Positions 29,101 through 36,603 are shown, counted from the stretch's first letter. The stretch: DNA of 40,997 nt from Lentisphaeraceae bacterium (GCA_021232515.1 JAJPOQ010000155.1:1-40997); one strand, 5' to 3'. Translations and numbers: made by a program. Notes: generated by a model from the sequence alone, not told the origin.

Positions 29101-30341
29101 GTGATACAAAGTTAAATATCTCAGACATTCGGTTAGACTTTGGTAAAAAGGCTGAAGATCTAGAAAGCATACTTTCAGACGCGACTAAACACTTCATCGT
29201 CAAACGAGACGAGCTTAAAACTGTTATCGCCGGTTACCCTTGGTTCCTCGATTGGGGACGAGATACATTGATTTGTGTCCGAGGTATAATTGCAGCAGGA
29301 ATGCTGGAAGATGTCAAGAAAATCCTTCTTCAGTTCGGTAGTTTCGAAGAAAACGGTACTTTGCCAAACATGATTCATGGTGGCGATGCGACAAACCGTG
29401 ATACTTCAGATGCTCCACTTTGGTACTTTGTCGCTTGTGACGACTACATGAAAGCTGAAGGAAACAATTCTCTTCTTGACACCAAAGCTGGCTCTAGAAC
29501 TATCCGAGAGATACTTACCTCACTCGCTGAGAACATTATTTCAGGAACACCAAATAAAATAAAGATGGATGCAGACTCCGGTCTAGTTTTCAGTCCTTCT
29601 CACTTTACTTGGATGGACACAAACTATCCTGCCGGAACTCCTCGAGAAGGTTACCCTGTAGAGATACAAAGTTTGTGGTACGAAGCTCTTTCTCTGTTAG
29701 CAAAAGATTCAAATGAGCAAAAATGGCATGACCTAGCGGCTAAAGTTAAAGAAAACTTTATTACTTACTTCTGGGATGAGAATCGTGGATTCCTTTCTGA
29801 CTGCCTTCATTCAAAAGGTGCAGCAGCAAAAGACTCAACAGCAGATGACGCACTTCGTTGTAACCAACTATTTGCCGTAACACTTGGAATAGTCGATGGT
29901 GATATTGCCAAGAAAGTTCTTAAGTCTTGCGAGGAGTTATTAATCCCTGGAGCTATACGAAGCTTAGCTGATCGACCAGTTAATCACCCTCTCCCTGTTT
30001 TCAAAGATGGCACGCAGCTTAACGATCCAGCCAATCCGTATTGGGGTCGTTACGAAGGCGATGAAGACACTCGACGCAAACCAGCATATCACAATGGTAC
30101 TGCTTGGAGCTGGCCTTTCCCTTCTTACAGTGAGGCCTTATATAAAATCTACGGTGAGAAAGCGCAAAAGCACGCAAAAGCTATTCTGAATTCAACTCGA
30201 GTTCTTCTAAATAGTGGGTGCCTTGATCAAATAGCTGAAGTTATAGATGGCGATGCTCCTCATAGACAAAGAGGCTGCGATGCTCAAGCTTGGGGTGCGA
30301 CTGAAGCATATCGAGTTTGGAAGCTATTGAATGATCAATAA
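26184..30341 (+). CDS. Bifunctional-type glycogen debranching enzyme (GH13-like glucanotransferase + GH133-like amylo-alpha-1,6-glucosidase)
   Basis: The 1385 residues contain a complete alpha-amylase-type barrel in the N-terminal half. Its conserved regions are VFIDIAINHT (about 250-259), GFRCDAG with Asp326, FLLEGLGG with Glu355 and AETHDNNR with Asp414, which fit the GH13 nucleophile, acid/base and third carboxylate. A beta-rich middle region (about 470-1000) follows. The C-terminal amylo-1,6-glucosidase domain contains WFLDWGRDTLICVRG from residue 1020, MIHGGDATNRDTSDAPLW, WMDTNYPAGTPREGYP near 1144 and YHNGTAWSWPFPSY near 1303. This order recalls the eukaryotic indirect debranching enzyme rather than the GlgX type. 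A GAGAGG ribosome binding site precedes the ATG. No other glycogen gene is nearby. Confidence 0.9.
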   Translation: MNSTITYTPESGCKQLKFTGDIYTIKASVDPGFQGKIFVRSNINQGEIRRQDIINEVELDQPNLDRGWYDTPLNKISDTEYEIHIPLLQVGHFSYKCFAELDDGNQIWSHGDNNFINIEPSEYRSDNSVYCAFVRQFGKNKALATAGEDRKEILELDKEGYTVIPPSGKFRQLINELDHIIDGLGCRILHLLPINPTPTTYARMGRYGSPYAALDFTAINPELAEFDLKATPLEQFLELVDEVHKKDGKVFIDIAINHTGWAAKIHETNPEWLHRHDGGRIHQPGAWGTVWEDLTELDHTNKDLWKYLADVFLTWCDRGVDGFRCDAGYMIPEAAWKYITAKVRQKYPRAIFLLEGLGGPWAVTEELLSSGNLNWAYSELFQNYSKQQIHEYMKYSNFVSESQGLMIHYAETHDNNRLAGKSNTWAKMRTTLSALLSHNGAFGFTNGVEWYAKEKIFVHRSSGLNWGAPENQVEHISKLTRLLKSHPAFLDGSHFDFIETQSDDALAFIRYDKDDKWPLFGLINLNCEKSTNVKIDVSQIPEALTSKELKNLLTDSSNFISSDSKNFTLNLVAGEAICFGDAAYSIEANYNADQSLKVVLMNLLALQGLEHIDINYEEELLSLKKNPQQYFDDKQILSTTWDFPRDTKRHVLYSPYSVLLVCCPSRFNVHAFKENVDSFLAEDGKHYALVNGPNDNETTSYETLKFKLYGNTITRFKAELLFLTDEDKPFNGKVPDEDTPLTCLDTNNRGGMMHLPLSWPDFDSKYDCLLGANLSKSFPENRHIMWRRMRIYCQHTSTYELNKFTMDSVNTNNGKAEFLFRTPVGSGRVVHIKVTCGMIGEENATAIKVERLKAVCPESLEDHETVQIIMRPDIEDRNFHMETKAQGAEKTWPKMISTNDSGFLFSPDSNRQLSISSTATFTHEPEWSYNHHQKIEAERGLECQTDLYSPGYLSKKLQGGEQTIVLGQVNAESDTKLNISDIRLDFGKKAEDLESILSDATKHFIVKRDELKTVIAGYPWFLDWGRDTLICVRGIIAAGMLEDVKKILLQFGSFEENGTLPNMIHGGDATNRDTSDAPLWYFVACDDYMKAEGNNSLLDTKAGSRTIREILTSLAENIISGTPNKIKMDADSGLVFSPSHFTWMDTNYPAGTPREGYPVEIQSLWYEALSLLAKDSNEQKWHDLAAKVKENFITYFWDENRGFLSDCLHSKGAAAKDSTADDALRCNQLFAVTLGIVDGDIAKKVLKSCEELLIPGAIRSLADRPVNHPLPVFKDGTQLNDPANPYWGRYEGDEDTRRKPAYHNGTAWSWPFPSYSEALYKIYGEKAQKHAKAILNSTRVLLNSGCLDQIAEVIDGDAPHRQRGCDAQAWGATEAYRVWKLLNDQ

Positions 30342-30382
30342 AATTGACATAGATTTAAGAAAAAATTTAGGTTTTAGCATAT

Positions 30383-30964
30383 ATGTCGAGAACAAATAGA
30401 AGAGGTCTTCTCAAAAAAGGATTCAAGTTAGGAACCTTATTTCGAGAAGCTGTCGATGAAAGAATACGCGAAGACTACAGAGTCCGAGAAGAGTCTGAGA
30501 TGTTTCGTCCTCCAGGTGCAATAAACGAAACAGACTTTTTGCAAAAGTGTACACGTTGTAGTGACTGCGTAGATGCCTGCCCTTATTCTGTCATCTTCAA
30601 ACACTTCGATCCCGACTCTGAGAAAAACCAAACACCTATTCTTAGTCCTGCAATCGATCCATGCCGTATGTGTGAAGACATGCCGTGCATAAAAGCCTGT
30701 GAAACAGGTGCTCTCGTCATGCCTGAAAACACAAAAGATGTCAAGATTGGCAAAGTCCAAATCATGATAGATGGTTGTCTGACATGGATGGATTCCGAAT
30801 GTGGAGTATGTATAGAGGAATGTCCAGATACTATGAATGCTATAGTTCTCGACAAACAAGGACGTGCTCGAGTTAAAGAAAGTGCCTGTACTGGCTGTGG
30901 AGCTTGTGAGCAATCGTGCCCAATGGGTAACTTTGCGATAAAAGTCGTCCCGATAGAAAGATAA
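30383..30964 (+). CDS. Four-cluster [4Fe-4S] ferredoxin-type protein (NapG/MauM-like)
   Basis: The 193-residue protein has four cysteine sets: CTRCSDCVDACP near residue 53, CRMCEDMPCIKAC near 94, CLTWMDSECGVCIEECP near 133 and CTGCGACEQSCP near 172. This is the pattern of NapG/MauM-type electron-transfer proteins. The N-terminus contains a twin-arginine pair in TNRRGLLKKGFKLG but lacks a strong hydrophobic signal core, so export is unclear. No nitrate reductase, NapH or other redox partner is adjacent, so the electron donor and acceptor are unknown. It is followed 14 bases later by a helix-turn-helix gene and preceded by the debranching-enzyme gene, 41 bases away. Confidence 0.9.
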   Translation: MSRTNRRGLLKKGFKLGTLFREAVDERIREDYRVREESEMFRPPGAINETDFLQKCTRCSDCVDACPYSVIFKHFDPDSEKNQTPILSPAIDPCRMCEDMPCIKACETGALVMPENTKDVKIGKVQIMIDGCLTWMDSECGVCIEECPDTMNAIVLDKQGRARVKESACTGCGACEQSCPMGNFAIKVVPIER

Positions 30965-30978
30965 TTTATGGAGAAAAG

Positions 30979-31341
30979 ATGTCTTCAGAAAAAGACACCG
31001 CAAATCTTAAAAGATTGAAAGAAGAATTCATTGAAGCTCTAGAGAACTTTAATGGTGACAAAAAGAAAGCTGCTGACAGCTTAAAGATCAACTTAGTAAA
31101 AGTTCGTAGCTGGCGTCACAAAGATCAAGAGTTCAACCAACTTTACAAAGGCTTAGTTATCGGTTCTGAGCAGTCAAAAGAAAAGGCTGAACTCAAAGAA
31201 CCATTTATTGAACTCCTCAATCAAGGTTTCAGTCAACGACAGGCATGTGAAGAGTTACGCATCAGTATTGTCACTCTTAGAACCTGGAAAAAAATTGATC
31301 CTGACTTCAAAAAAGCCTGCCTCAAAGCTAGATTTGGATAA
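30979..31341 (+). CDS. Small protein with two tandem helix-turn-helix repeats
   Basis: This 120-residue, strongly charged protein carries an internal duplication. GDKKKAADSLKINLVKVRSW (residues about 25-44) followed by RHKDQEFNQ aligns with SQRQACEELRISIVTLRTW (about 85-103) followed by KKIDPDFKK. Each copy looks like a helix-turn-helix ending in a Trp and an Asp/Glu-Phe step. Similar single repeats occur in small phage-terminase-like and transposase-like DNA-binding proteins, but no phage or transposon gene is nearby. It is probably DNA-binding; the target is unknown. A GGAG lies upstream of the ATG. It precedes the kinase cluster by 92 bases and could regulate it, which is inference from position only. 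Confidence 0.8.
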   Translation: MSSEKDTANLKRLKEEFIEALENFNGDKKKAADSLKINLVKVRSWRHKDQEFNQLYKGLVIGSEQSKEKAELKEPFIELLNQGFSQRQACEELRISIVTLRTWKKIDPDFKKACLKARFG

Positions 31342-31421
31342 TACTAAACAAAATTATCTCTAAAATCTAATTCTCTAAATTCAATGGTATAAATACTGCG
31401 ATTCTCATCCAAGATTGGAAT

Positions 31422-31426
31422 GGAGG
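31422..31426 (+). promoter_or_regulatory. Strong ribosome binding site supporting a TTG start
   Basis: GGAGG lies seven bases upstream of TTG at 31434. The next in-frame ATG falls inside the receiver domain (Met21), which would remove the acidic-pocket residues. The TTG is therefore the likely start of the receiver-kinase gene. Confidence 0.75.
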
Positions 31427-31433
31427 AAGTAAC

Positions 31434-32642
31434 TTGACCCTTGATAGAATTAGCAATAGAATTCTCATTGCTGAAGATGACCGTACAAACAGAATGTTTC
31501 TTAAAAAAGGCGTTTCTGGACTACCGTATGAGTTTGTCTTTGCTGAGACCGGCGATGATGCACTAGAAAAAATACTAAGTGACGACTTCGACTTATTAGT
31601 TCTAGATGTAAATATGCCTGGCCTATCAGGATTTGAAGTCATTCAAAAATATAAAGAATTGAAGCCCGACTTTAAGATCCCATTTATGTTTCTGACTGGC
31701 CAATCAGAGTCCGACTCTATCTCTAAGGGTTTCGCTTTAGGCGCTGTAGACTACATCACTAAACCATTTACCATGGTCGAGATTCGCCTTCGAATCAAAA
31801 CTCACCACGACCTTTACAAAAGCCAGATAGAGCTCAATTCATACGCTAAAGACATGGAAAGTCTAGCCAAACAAAGAGCTGATCAACTAGTATGTGCGGA
31901 TAGACTTGCGACTCTTGGTACTATGTCAGCTGGAATAATGCATGAGATAAACAATCCAACCACATTCATCTCTGGTAATGTTCAAATTATGAAGTCGAAA
32001 TTCTTCCCTGTAATAGAAAAAATCATCAAGGCATCTCCTGAATCTGAAACTACAAAAGTTAAGTATATTTTAGAAGAGATGCCAAAAATGTTCGACGGAA
32101 TAAACACCGGCGTTGCAAGAATTAAAAAAATCACTGATGGGCTTAAAACATTTTCTAGGAGCTCTAAAAAGATAGAACAGCTGAAGCCGCATTGTCTTAA
32201 AAAATGCATCACTAACTCCATCACATTTACCAAGTCCAGTATACCAAGCAATGTTCAAATAGAATATACTGAGCCAGCTCAAAATACATTCTTCTCTAAA
32301 ATAGATTCACAGCAAATAGAGCAAGTAATGATCAATCTGATTATTAACTCCAGTCACGCTATAGAAGAAAAGAACTCACCTACCATAAAGCTTTCCCTTA
32401 AATCAACCGACAACGAAGTCATTTTTAAAATAAAAGACAATGGTCCGGGTATACCAAACGATGTTCTTGAAAATATATGGGAGCCCTTTTTTACGACCAA
32501 AGTTCAAGGTAAAGGTACAGGATTAGGCCTTGCTATTTGCCAAGAAATAATCAATGCGCACAGTGGTTCCATCAAATATACTGGAGACAGCTCAGGAGCA
32601 GAGTTCTCTATCCATTTACCTAAGGAGTTGGCCTATGCTTAA
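31434..32642 (+). CDS. Receiver-histidine kinase (REC-HisKA-HATPase)
   Basis: This is a cytoplasmic two-component protein of 402 residues with an N-terminal receiver followed by a transmitter. In the receiver, the acidic pair Asp15-Asp16, phospho-acceptor Asp58 (LVLDVNMPG), FLTGQ and the lysine of YITKPF are all present. A short coiled linker leads to the dimerisation helix with phospho-acceptor His170 (IMHEINNPTTFISGN). ATP-binding boxes MINLIINSSHAIE, KDNGPGIP, EPFFTTK and GKGTGLGLAI follow. No membrane segment is present, so its input must come by phosphotransfer to Asp58. Its transmitter is close to that of the next gene, implying duplication. Its last eight bases overlap the start of that gene. 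Confidence 0.93.
   Translation: MTLDRISNRILIAEDDRTNRMFLKKGVSGLPYEFVFAETGDDALEKILSDDFDLLVLDVNMPGLSGFEVIQKYKELKPDFKIPFMFLTGQSESDSISKGFALGAVDYITKPFTMVEIRLRIKTHHDLYKSQIELNSYAKDMESLAKQRADQLVCADRLATLGTMSAGIMHEINNPTTFISGNVQIMKSKFFPVIEKIIKASPESETTKVKYILEEMPKMFDGINTGVARIKKITDGLKTFSRSSKKIEQLKPHCLKKCITNSITFTKSSIPSNVQIEYTEPAQNTFFSKIDSQQIEQVMINLIINSSHAIEEKNSPTIKLSLKSTDNEVIFKIKDNGPGIPNDVLENIWEPFFTTKVQGKGTGLGLAICQEIINAHSGSIKYTGDSSGAEFSIHLPKELAYA
32622..32627 (+). promoter_or_regulatory. Ribosome binding site that sets the CheX-kinase start
   Basis: AAGGAG lies seven bases upstream of ATG 32635, inside the end of the preceding kinase gene. It supports this ATG over the in-frame ATG at 32554, which would require an 89-base overlap between the two genes. 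Confidence 0.8.
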
Positions 32643-33894
32643 AGGCTATATGAATCAATATATAGAAAGCTTCAAGGCTATGCTTGGTGCTATGTTTGAT
32701 GTAAGAGCTGAAGCACTGAGTACGACTAACTTCAATGCTTCAAACAAAAACTATAAACCTCTGAATAACTTTACAGCTCAAATTCCCTTTTATGGAAAAA
32801 TAACTGGGGACTTCTTTTTATCGATAGATGAAGACCAATGGAAGTCGCTCATGAGTTCTAAGTTACAAGACTCTTCTGAGGAACTATGTGATGCGAGTCT
32901 AAAAGAATTCCTAAATACTGTGACTGGCGATGCCATTTCAATTATAAGTGAAGACTTCATAAACTTAACATACCTAACTCCTAGAATCATCAAAGGCTCT
33001 ATAGACTATCCAGCTGTTGAGAGAGTTAACGCACTGCTTCACTCGGAAGACTTAGGCCGTATAGAACTCGTTATATGCCTTGATCAAATGAAGCTTGAGA
33101 TAAATCAGGAACTTGAAGATATCCTTTCAAAAATGAAAGATAAAGATAAGCAACTTATCCATTCTGATCGTCTATCCACACTTGGAACCATGGCAGCGAG
33201 CATTATGCATGAGATAAATAACCCGACTTCATTCATCTCCGGGAATGTCCAAATATTACGAGACTACTATGTTCCTAGAATTGTTAAATTCATTGATGAG
33301 TCAGAGGTCGAAGAGAATTCTAAACTGACATTTATAAGAGATGAAATGCCTAAAATATGCGATAGCATGATGAATGGCATATCAAGAATAAATAAGCTTA
33401 CGCAAAAACTTAAATCCTTTTCCCGATCTTCTGGATCCGATATGATTTATATAAACCTAAATCAGTGCGTAACTCAAGCGATACACTTTACAAAAGAAAC
33501 TATCAATCCTAAAGTCGAAGTCAGTTTCATACCTGATAAAGATATGAAAACCGCTTATGCTGATGAACAACAAATCGAACAAGTATTAATCAACCTTCTC
33601 GTCAACGCATCTCATGCAATTGAGACGCTATTTTCACCGAAAATAACCATCAAAACAACTACAGACGAATGCTTTGCATACTGTAAAATCAAAGATAATG
33701 GTGGCGGAATATCTCCACAAAACTTAAAAAAAATCTGGGACCCATTTTTTACAACAAAAGGGAAAGAGAAAGGCACGGGCCTTGGACTTGCCATATGTAA
33801 GGACATCATTGAGACTCATGATGGATCCATTGAGTATACTGGCGATGACAATGGTGCTGAGTTCACAATAAGACTACCACTGAAAGATATCTAG
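32635..33894 (+). CDS. CheX-like domain fused to histidine kinase transmitter
   Basis: The start at 32635 gives 419 residues. Residues 1 to about 160 resemble CheX/CheC-type CheY-P phosphatases: MLKGYMNQYIESFKAML opens the domain, and E91-x2-N94 followed by Pro116 matches the E-x2-N...P phosphatase pattern, though the spacing is not exact. The transmitter follows with His192 (IMHEINNPTSFISGN), VLINLLVNASHAIE, KDNGGGIS, DPFFTTK and KGTGLGLAI. The His-box region is nearly the same as in the preceding kinase. The protein could therefore both dephosphorylate and phosphorylate receivers. The phosphatase role is inference. There is no membrane segment. It is translationally coupled to the upstream kinase by an 8-base overlap. 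Confidence 0.88.
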   Translation: MLKGYMNQYIESFKAMLGAMFDVRAEALSTTNFNASNKNYKPLNNFTAQIPFYGKITGDFFLSIDEDQWKSLMSSKLQDSSEELCDASLKEFLNTVTGDAISIISEDFINLTYLTPRIIKGSIDYPAVERVNALLHSEDLGRIELVICLDQMKLEINQELEDILSKMKDKDKQLIHSDRLSTLGTMAASIMHEINNPTSFISGNVQILRDYYVPRIVKFIDESEVEENSKLTFIRDEMPKICDSMMNGISRINKLTQKLKSFSRSSGSDMIYINLNQCVTQAIHFTKETINPKVEVSFIPDKDMKTAYADEQQIEQVLINLLVNASHAIETLFSPKITIKTTTDECFAYCKIKDNGGGISPQNLKKIWDPFFTTKGKEKGTGLGLAICKDIIETHDGSIEYTGDDNGAEFTIRLPLKDI

Positions 33895-33895
33895 A

Positions 33896-33997
33896 ATGAA
33901 TAATCAAACTTTGAACTTCAAAAGTGGTATAAAATTAGCGAATAAATATTTAAAGAATGATTTATCAGGGACACACACTCCGGAGAATAATGGATGA
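33896..33997 (+). CDS. Possible 33-residue small protein or coupling leader
   Basis: An ATG one base after the CheX-kinase stop opens a 33-codon frame (MNNQTLNFKSGIKLANKYLK, then 13 residues ending ENNG). Its TGA overlaps the ATG of the next receiver gene as ATGA. The frame thus fills the whole gap exactly. No good Shine-Dalgarno sequence precedes it. It may be a real small protein, a leader that couples translation across the gap, or chance. The predicted peptide is lysine- and asparagine-rich with one short amphipathic helix. Confidence 0.3.
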   Translation: MNNQTLNFKSGIKLANKYLKNDLSGTHTPENNG

Positions 33998-34407
33998 AGG
34001 GAAATATCTTAATCGTCGATGATGAAGTCGAAATACGTGAAATGCTAGCTCGGCACTTCACCTTCGAAGACTATCACGTCTACCAGGCAGCCAATGGACA
34101 AGAAGCCTTAGAGTTACTAGATACCGTCAAAGTTGATGTTGTCATTAGCGACATAGTCATGCCAAAGATGACTGGTGTTGAAATGCTCGAGACTATTTCT
34201 CATGAGTATCCAATGATCAAAGTCATTATGATGACAGGTTATGTGACACAAAGTCATTTGTTAAAGTGTATGCAGTTCCATGCAGATACTGTCATTTTTA
34301 AACCAATCGAAAACCTTACCGAAGTTGAAGAAGCTGTTGAGCGCTGTTTCGCTTATCTAGGTGTTTGGAAAAACAAACTAAAAGTCCTCCAGGGTCTAAA
34401 AGAATAG
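33994..34407 (+). CDS. Single-domain response regulator (CheY-like)
   Basis: The protein has 137 residues with a receiver domain and no output domain. The acidic residues Asp9-Asp10, phospho-acceptor Asp53 (VVISDIVMPKMTG), IMMTGY and the lysine of VIFKPI are all in place. A GGAG lies eight bases upstream of the ATG. It sits between the CheX-kinase and CheA genes, nine bases before CheA. It is the obvious phosphate acceptor for CheA and/or the two kinases, and a candidate substrate of the CheX-like domain. Its downstream target is unknown. A flagellar role is not supported, as no motility gene is seen. Confidence 0.93.
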   Translation: MKGNILIVDDEVEIREMLARHFTFEDYHVYQAANGQEALELLDTVKVDVVISDIVMPKMTGVEMLETISHEYPMIKVIMMTGYVTQSHLLKCMQFHADTVIFKPIENLTEVEEAVERCFAYLGVWKNKLKVLQGLKE

Positions 34408-34416
34408 GAATCATAC

Positions 34417-36603
34417 ATGTTTGATGACAGTATAGACCAAGGTATTCTTTTAGAATTTGTAGATGAGTCTCTCGATTCTATAGAAAACCTTCCTGAGTTA
34501 TTCATAAAACTCGAACATGCGCCTCATGATTCAGAGCTAGTAAATGCCATCTTCCGACCAGTGCACTCCATAAAAGGTAATGCTGCATTTTTTGGAATGC
34601 TCAAGCTCAAAAAGCTTACTCATGAACTAGAAACTACTCTAGACAAATGTCGTAAAGGTGAGCTCACTGCCGACAAAAAAATTATTAATACACTACTTAA
34701 AGGCTTAGATGAAGTCTCAGATATATTCAGCCGAGTTCGCAACAGTGAAAATGAAGTAACAAATGAAGAAGACTTTAACTCCCTACTTGAAGAAATCGTC
34801 GCTTCCCAATCTTCTAGTTCAGATGAACTACCTTCTGAGATAAGTGAAGTCTTCAAGCTACTTGAGCAGGTATATAACTCTGAGTTACTTGCAGAGACTA
34901 CGGAAAAAGACTTAGTCGAAAAAGCTCTCAATCTATTAAAGTTTGAAGGTACTGACGAAAATCAATTAGAGAATGCTGATGCGTCGACATTTGATCTTAT
35001 TGTCCAGATACTAAGTACAGAAATAGATGATGCCCTTCCTGAAGAAAAAGTTGAAGAGTTCGATACTCTCCTACTTTCATATAAAACCGAACTTCAAACA
35101 GATGAGCAAAATACTCAATTTGATGGTATCTACGACGAGTTTAAAACCTTTGCACTAACTGTTGGTTTTGATTCACTTCTTGCTGAACTACTGAAAGAAA
35201 AAATTACAGCCTTAAATGAAACCATTGTTGTTATACCTAAAGAAGTTGAACCGGAAGAAGAACAAATAACAATACCTCTCGATGACTCTGAAGAAGAGAC
35301 TATTGAAACGATAGAACCTTCAAAGACTAAAGTTGAACTCGGTGAACCTGAAGAAGCTAAAGCTGAGGTTGCTGGTAAAACTATGCGTGTTCCTGAAAAT
35401 ACGATTGACGAGTTCCTAAACTTTGTAGGTGAGTTAGTCGTTATTCGAGAAATGTATGACCACTTGCGCTTACACTACGAAGAAAATGGCGTTGCTCGTG
35501 AATTAACTACTGAACTACATCGACATACCGAAAACTTTAGACAGATCTCTGGTGAACTCGAACGCACATGTATGAATATACGTAAACAGCCGATCAAACA
35601 AATACTTAGAAAGATGCCACGCATAGTTCGAGATGTTGGTATGGCCAATGACAAAGAAATAGAAGTTGAGATAATTGGCGAACAAATCCAAGTTGATAAA
35701 AGTCTTATTGGCATCATAGAAGATCCTCTAGTTCACATGATCCGAAATGCTGCAGACCACGGAGTCGAACCTACTGAAGAACGTATCGCTGCTGGCAAAA
35801 GTGAAAAAGGCTTGATAAAACTGATAGTTACAGAAGATGAAGAAAACCTATATGTCTCGATTAAAGATGATGGTAAGGGCCTAAACTACGATGCTCTCCT
35901 AGCTAAAGGCCGGAAAATCGGCGTTTTCGCTGAAGACCAAACTCCTACCAAACAAGAAATCTCGAAAGTTATATTTATGTCTGGAGTGTCAACTGCCGAA
36001 AAGGTTACTGACATTTCAGGTCGTGGCGTCGGCATGGATGTCGTTAAGCGTTACATCGAAAGTGCCGGCGGATCCATTACAATCAATAGTGAAACTGGAA
36101 AAGGCTCCGAATTTAAAATCACACTTCGCAAAAGTATCACAACTCAAATCATCAATGGCTTGGTCTTTAGATTAAATAAAAGTTGCTATGTTATTCCTCT
36201 TAAGCATGTTGTTGAAAACTTCCCTCCAGAGGCTAAAAACTTCTGCAATGTTTATGGAAAGCACGAGTATATAAAACGACATGATCAACTCCTCAAGGTC
36301 ATTCGCTTAAGTGAACTATTCTCTAATCAGACGGATAATAACCGTAAGAAAAATGAAGGTATACTTATCGTCATCGACTATGATGGTAAACGAGTTGCTC
36401 TTCTTGCTGATGAAGTTGTAAATATTCAGCAAATTGTTCTAAAACCACTCAAAGGTCTCCACATGAATAAAGACTATTTCTGCGGTGGAGCACTAAGAGG
36501 TGATGGTTATATTTCGTTGGTTCTTGATATTGAGTATTTACTGAATAACAATTTAATCATCGAAGAAATTCCGAACCCTGATCAGAACATTTTAGAAGCT
36601 TGA
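34417..36603 (+). CDS. cheA: Chemotaxis-type histidine kinase CheA
   Basis: The 728 residues carry an N-terminal HPt domain with His50 in VHSIKGNAAFFG. A long acidic, helical linker (about 110-320) has no recognisable P2 CheY-binding domain. The dimerisation segment begins at RVPENTIDEFLNFVGELVVI. The ATP-binding domain has HMIRNAADHGVEP near residue 440, DDGKGLN near 484 and SGRGVGMDVVKRYIESAGG near 534. A C-terminal CheW-like domain starts at about 575 (TTQIINGLVFRL, NIQQIVLKPLKG). All catalytic boxes are intact. No chemoreceptor, stand-alone CheW, CheR or CheB gene is near. Its last 22 bases overlap the end of the convergent esterase gene. Confidence 0.94.
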   Translation: MFDDSIDQGILLEFVDESLDSIENLPELFIKLEHAPHDSELVNAIFRPVHSIKGNAAFFGMLKLKKLTHELETTLDKCRKGELTADKKIINTLLKGLDEVSDIFSRVRNSENEVTNEEDFNSLLEEIVASQSSSSDELPSEISEVFKLLEQVYNSELLAETTEKDLVEKALNLLKFEGTDENQLENADASTFDLIVQILSTEIDDALPEEKVEEFDTLLLSYKTELQTDEQNTQFDGIYDEFKTFALTVGFDSLLAELLKEKITALNETIVVIPKEVEPEEEQITIPLDDSEEETIETIEPSKTKVELGEPEEAKAEVAGKTMRVPENTIDEFLNFVGELVVIREMYDHLRLHYEENGVARELTTELHRHTENFRQISGELERTCMNIRKQPIKQILRKMPRIVRDVGMANDKEIEVEIIGEQIQVDKSLIGIIEDPLVHMIRNAADHGVEPTEERIAAGKSEKGLIKLIVTEDEENLYVSIKDDGKGLNYDALLAKGRKIGVFAEDQTPTKQEISKVIFMSGVSTAEKVTDISGRGVGMDVVKRYIESAGGSITINSETGKGSEFKITLRKSITTQIINGLVFRLNKSCYVIPLKHVVENFPPEAKNFCNVYGKHEYIKRHDQLLKVIRLSELFSNQTDNNRKKNEGILIVIDYDGKRVALLADEVVNIQQIVLKPLKGLHMNKDYFCGGALRGDGYISLVLDIEYLLNNNLIIEEIPNPDQNILEA

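Noticed and set aside
32554..32634. 27-codon N-terminal extension of the CheX-kinase
   Set aside because: It lies wholly inside the preceding kinase gene, and AAGGAG positions the start at 32635.
31434..36603. Classical chemotaxis operon
   Set aside because: CheA, CheY-like and CheX-like parts are present, but MCP, separate CheW, CheR, CheB and flagellar genes are all absent from the window.
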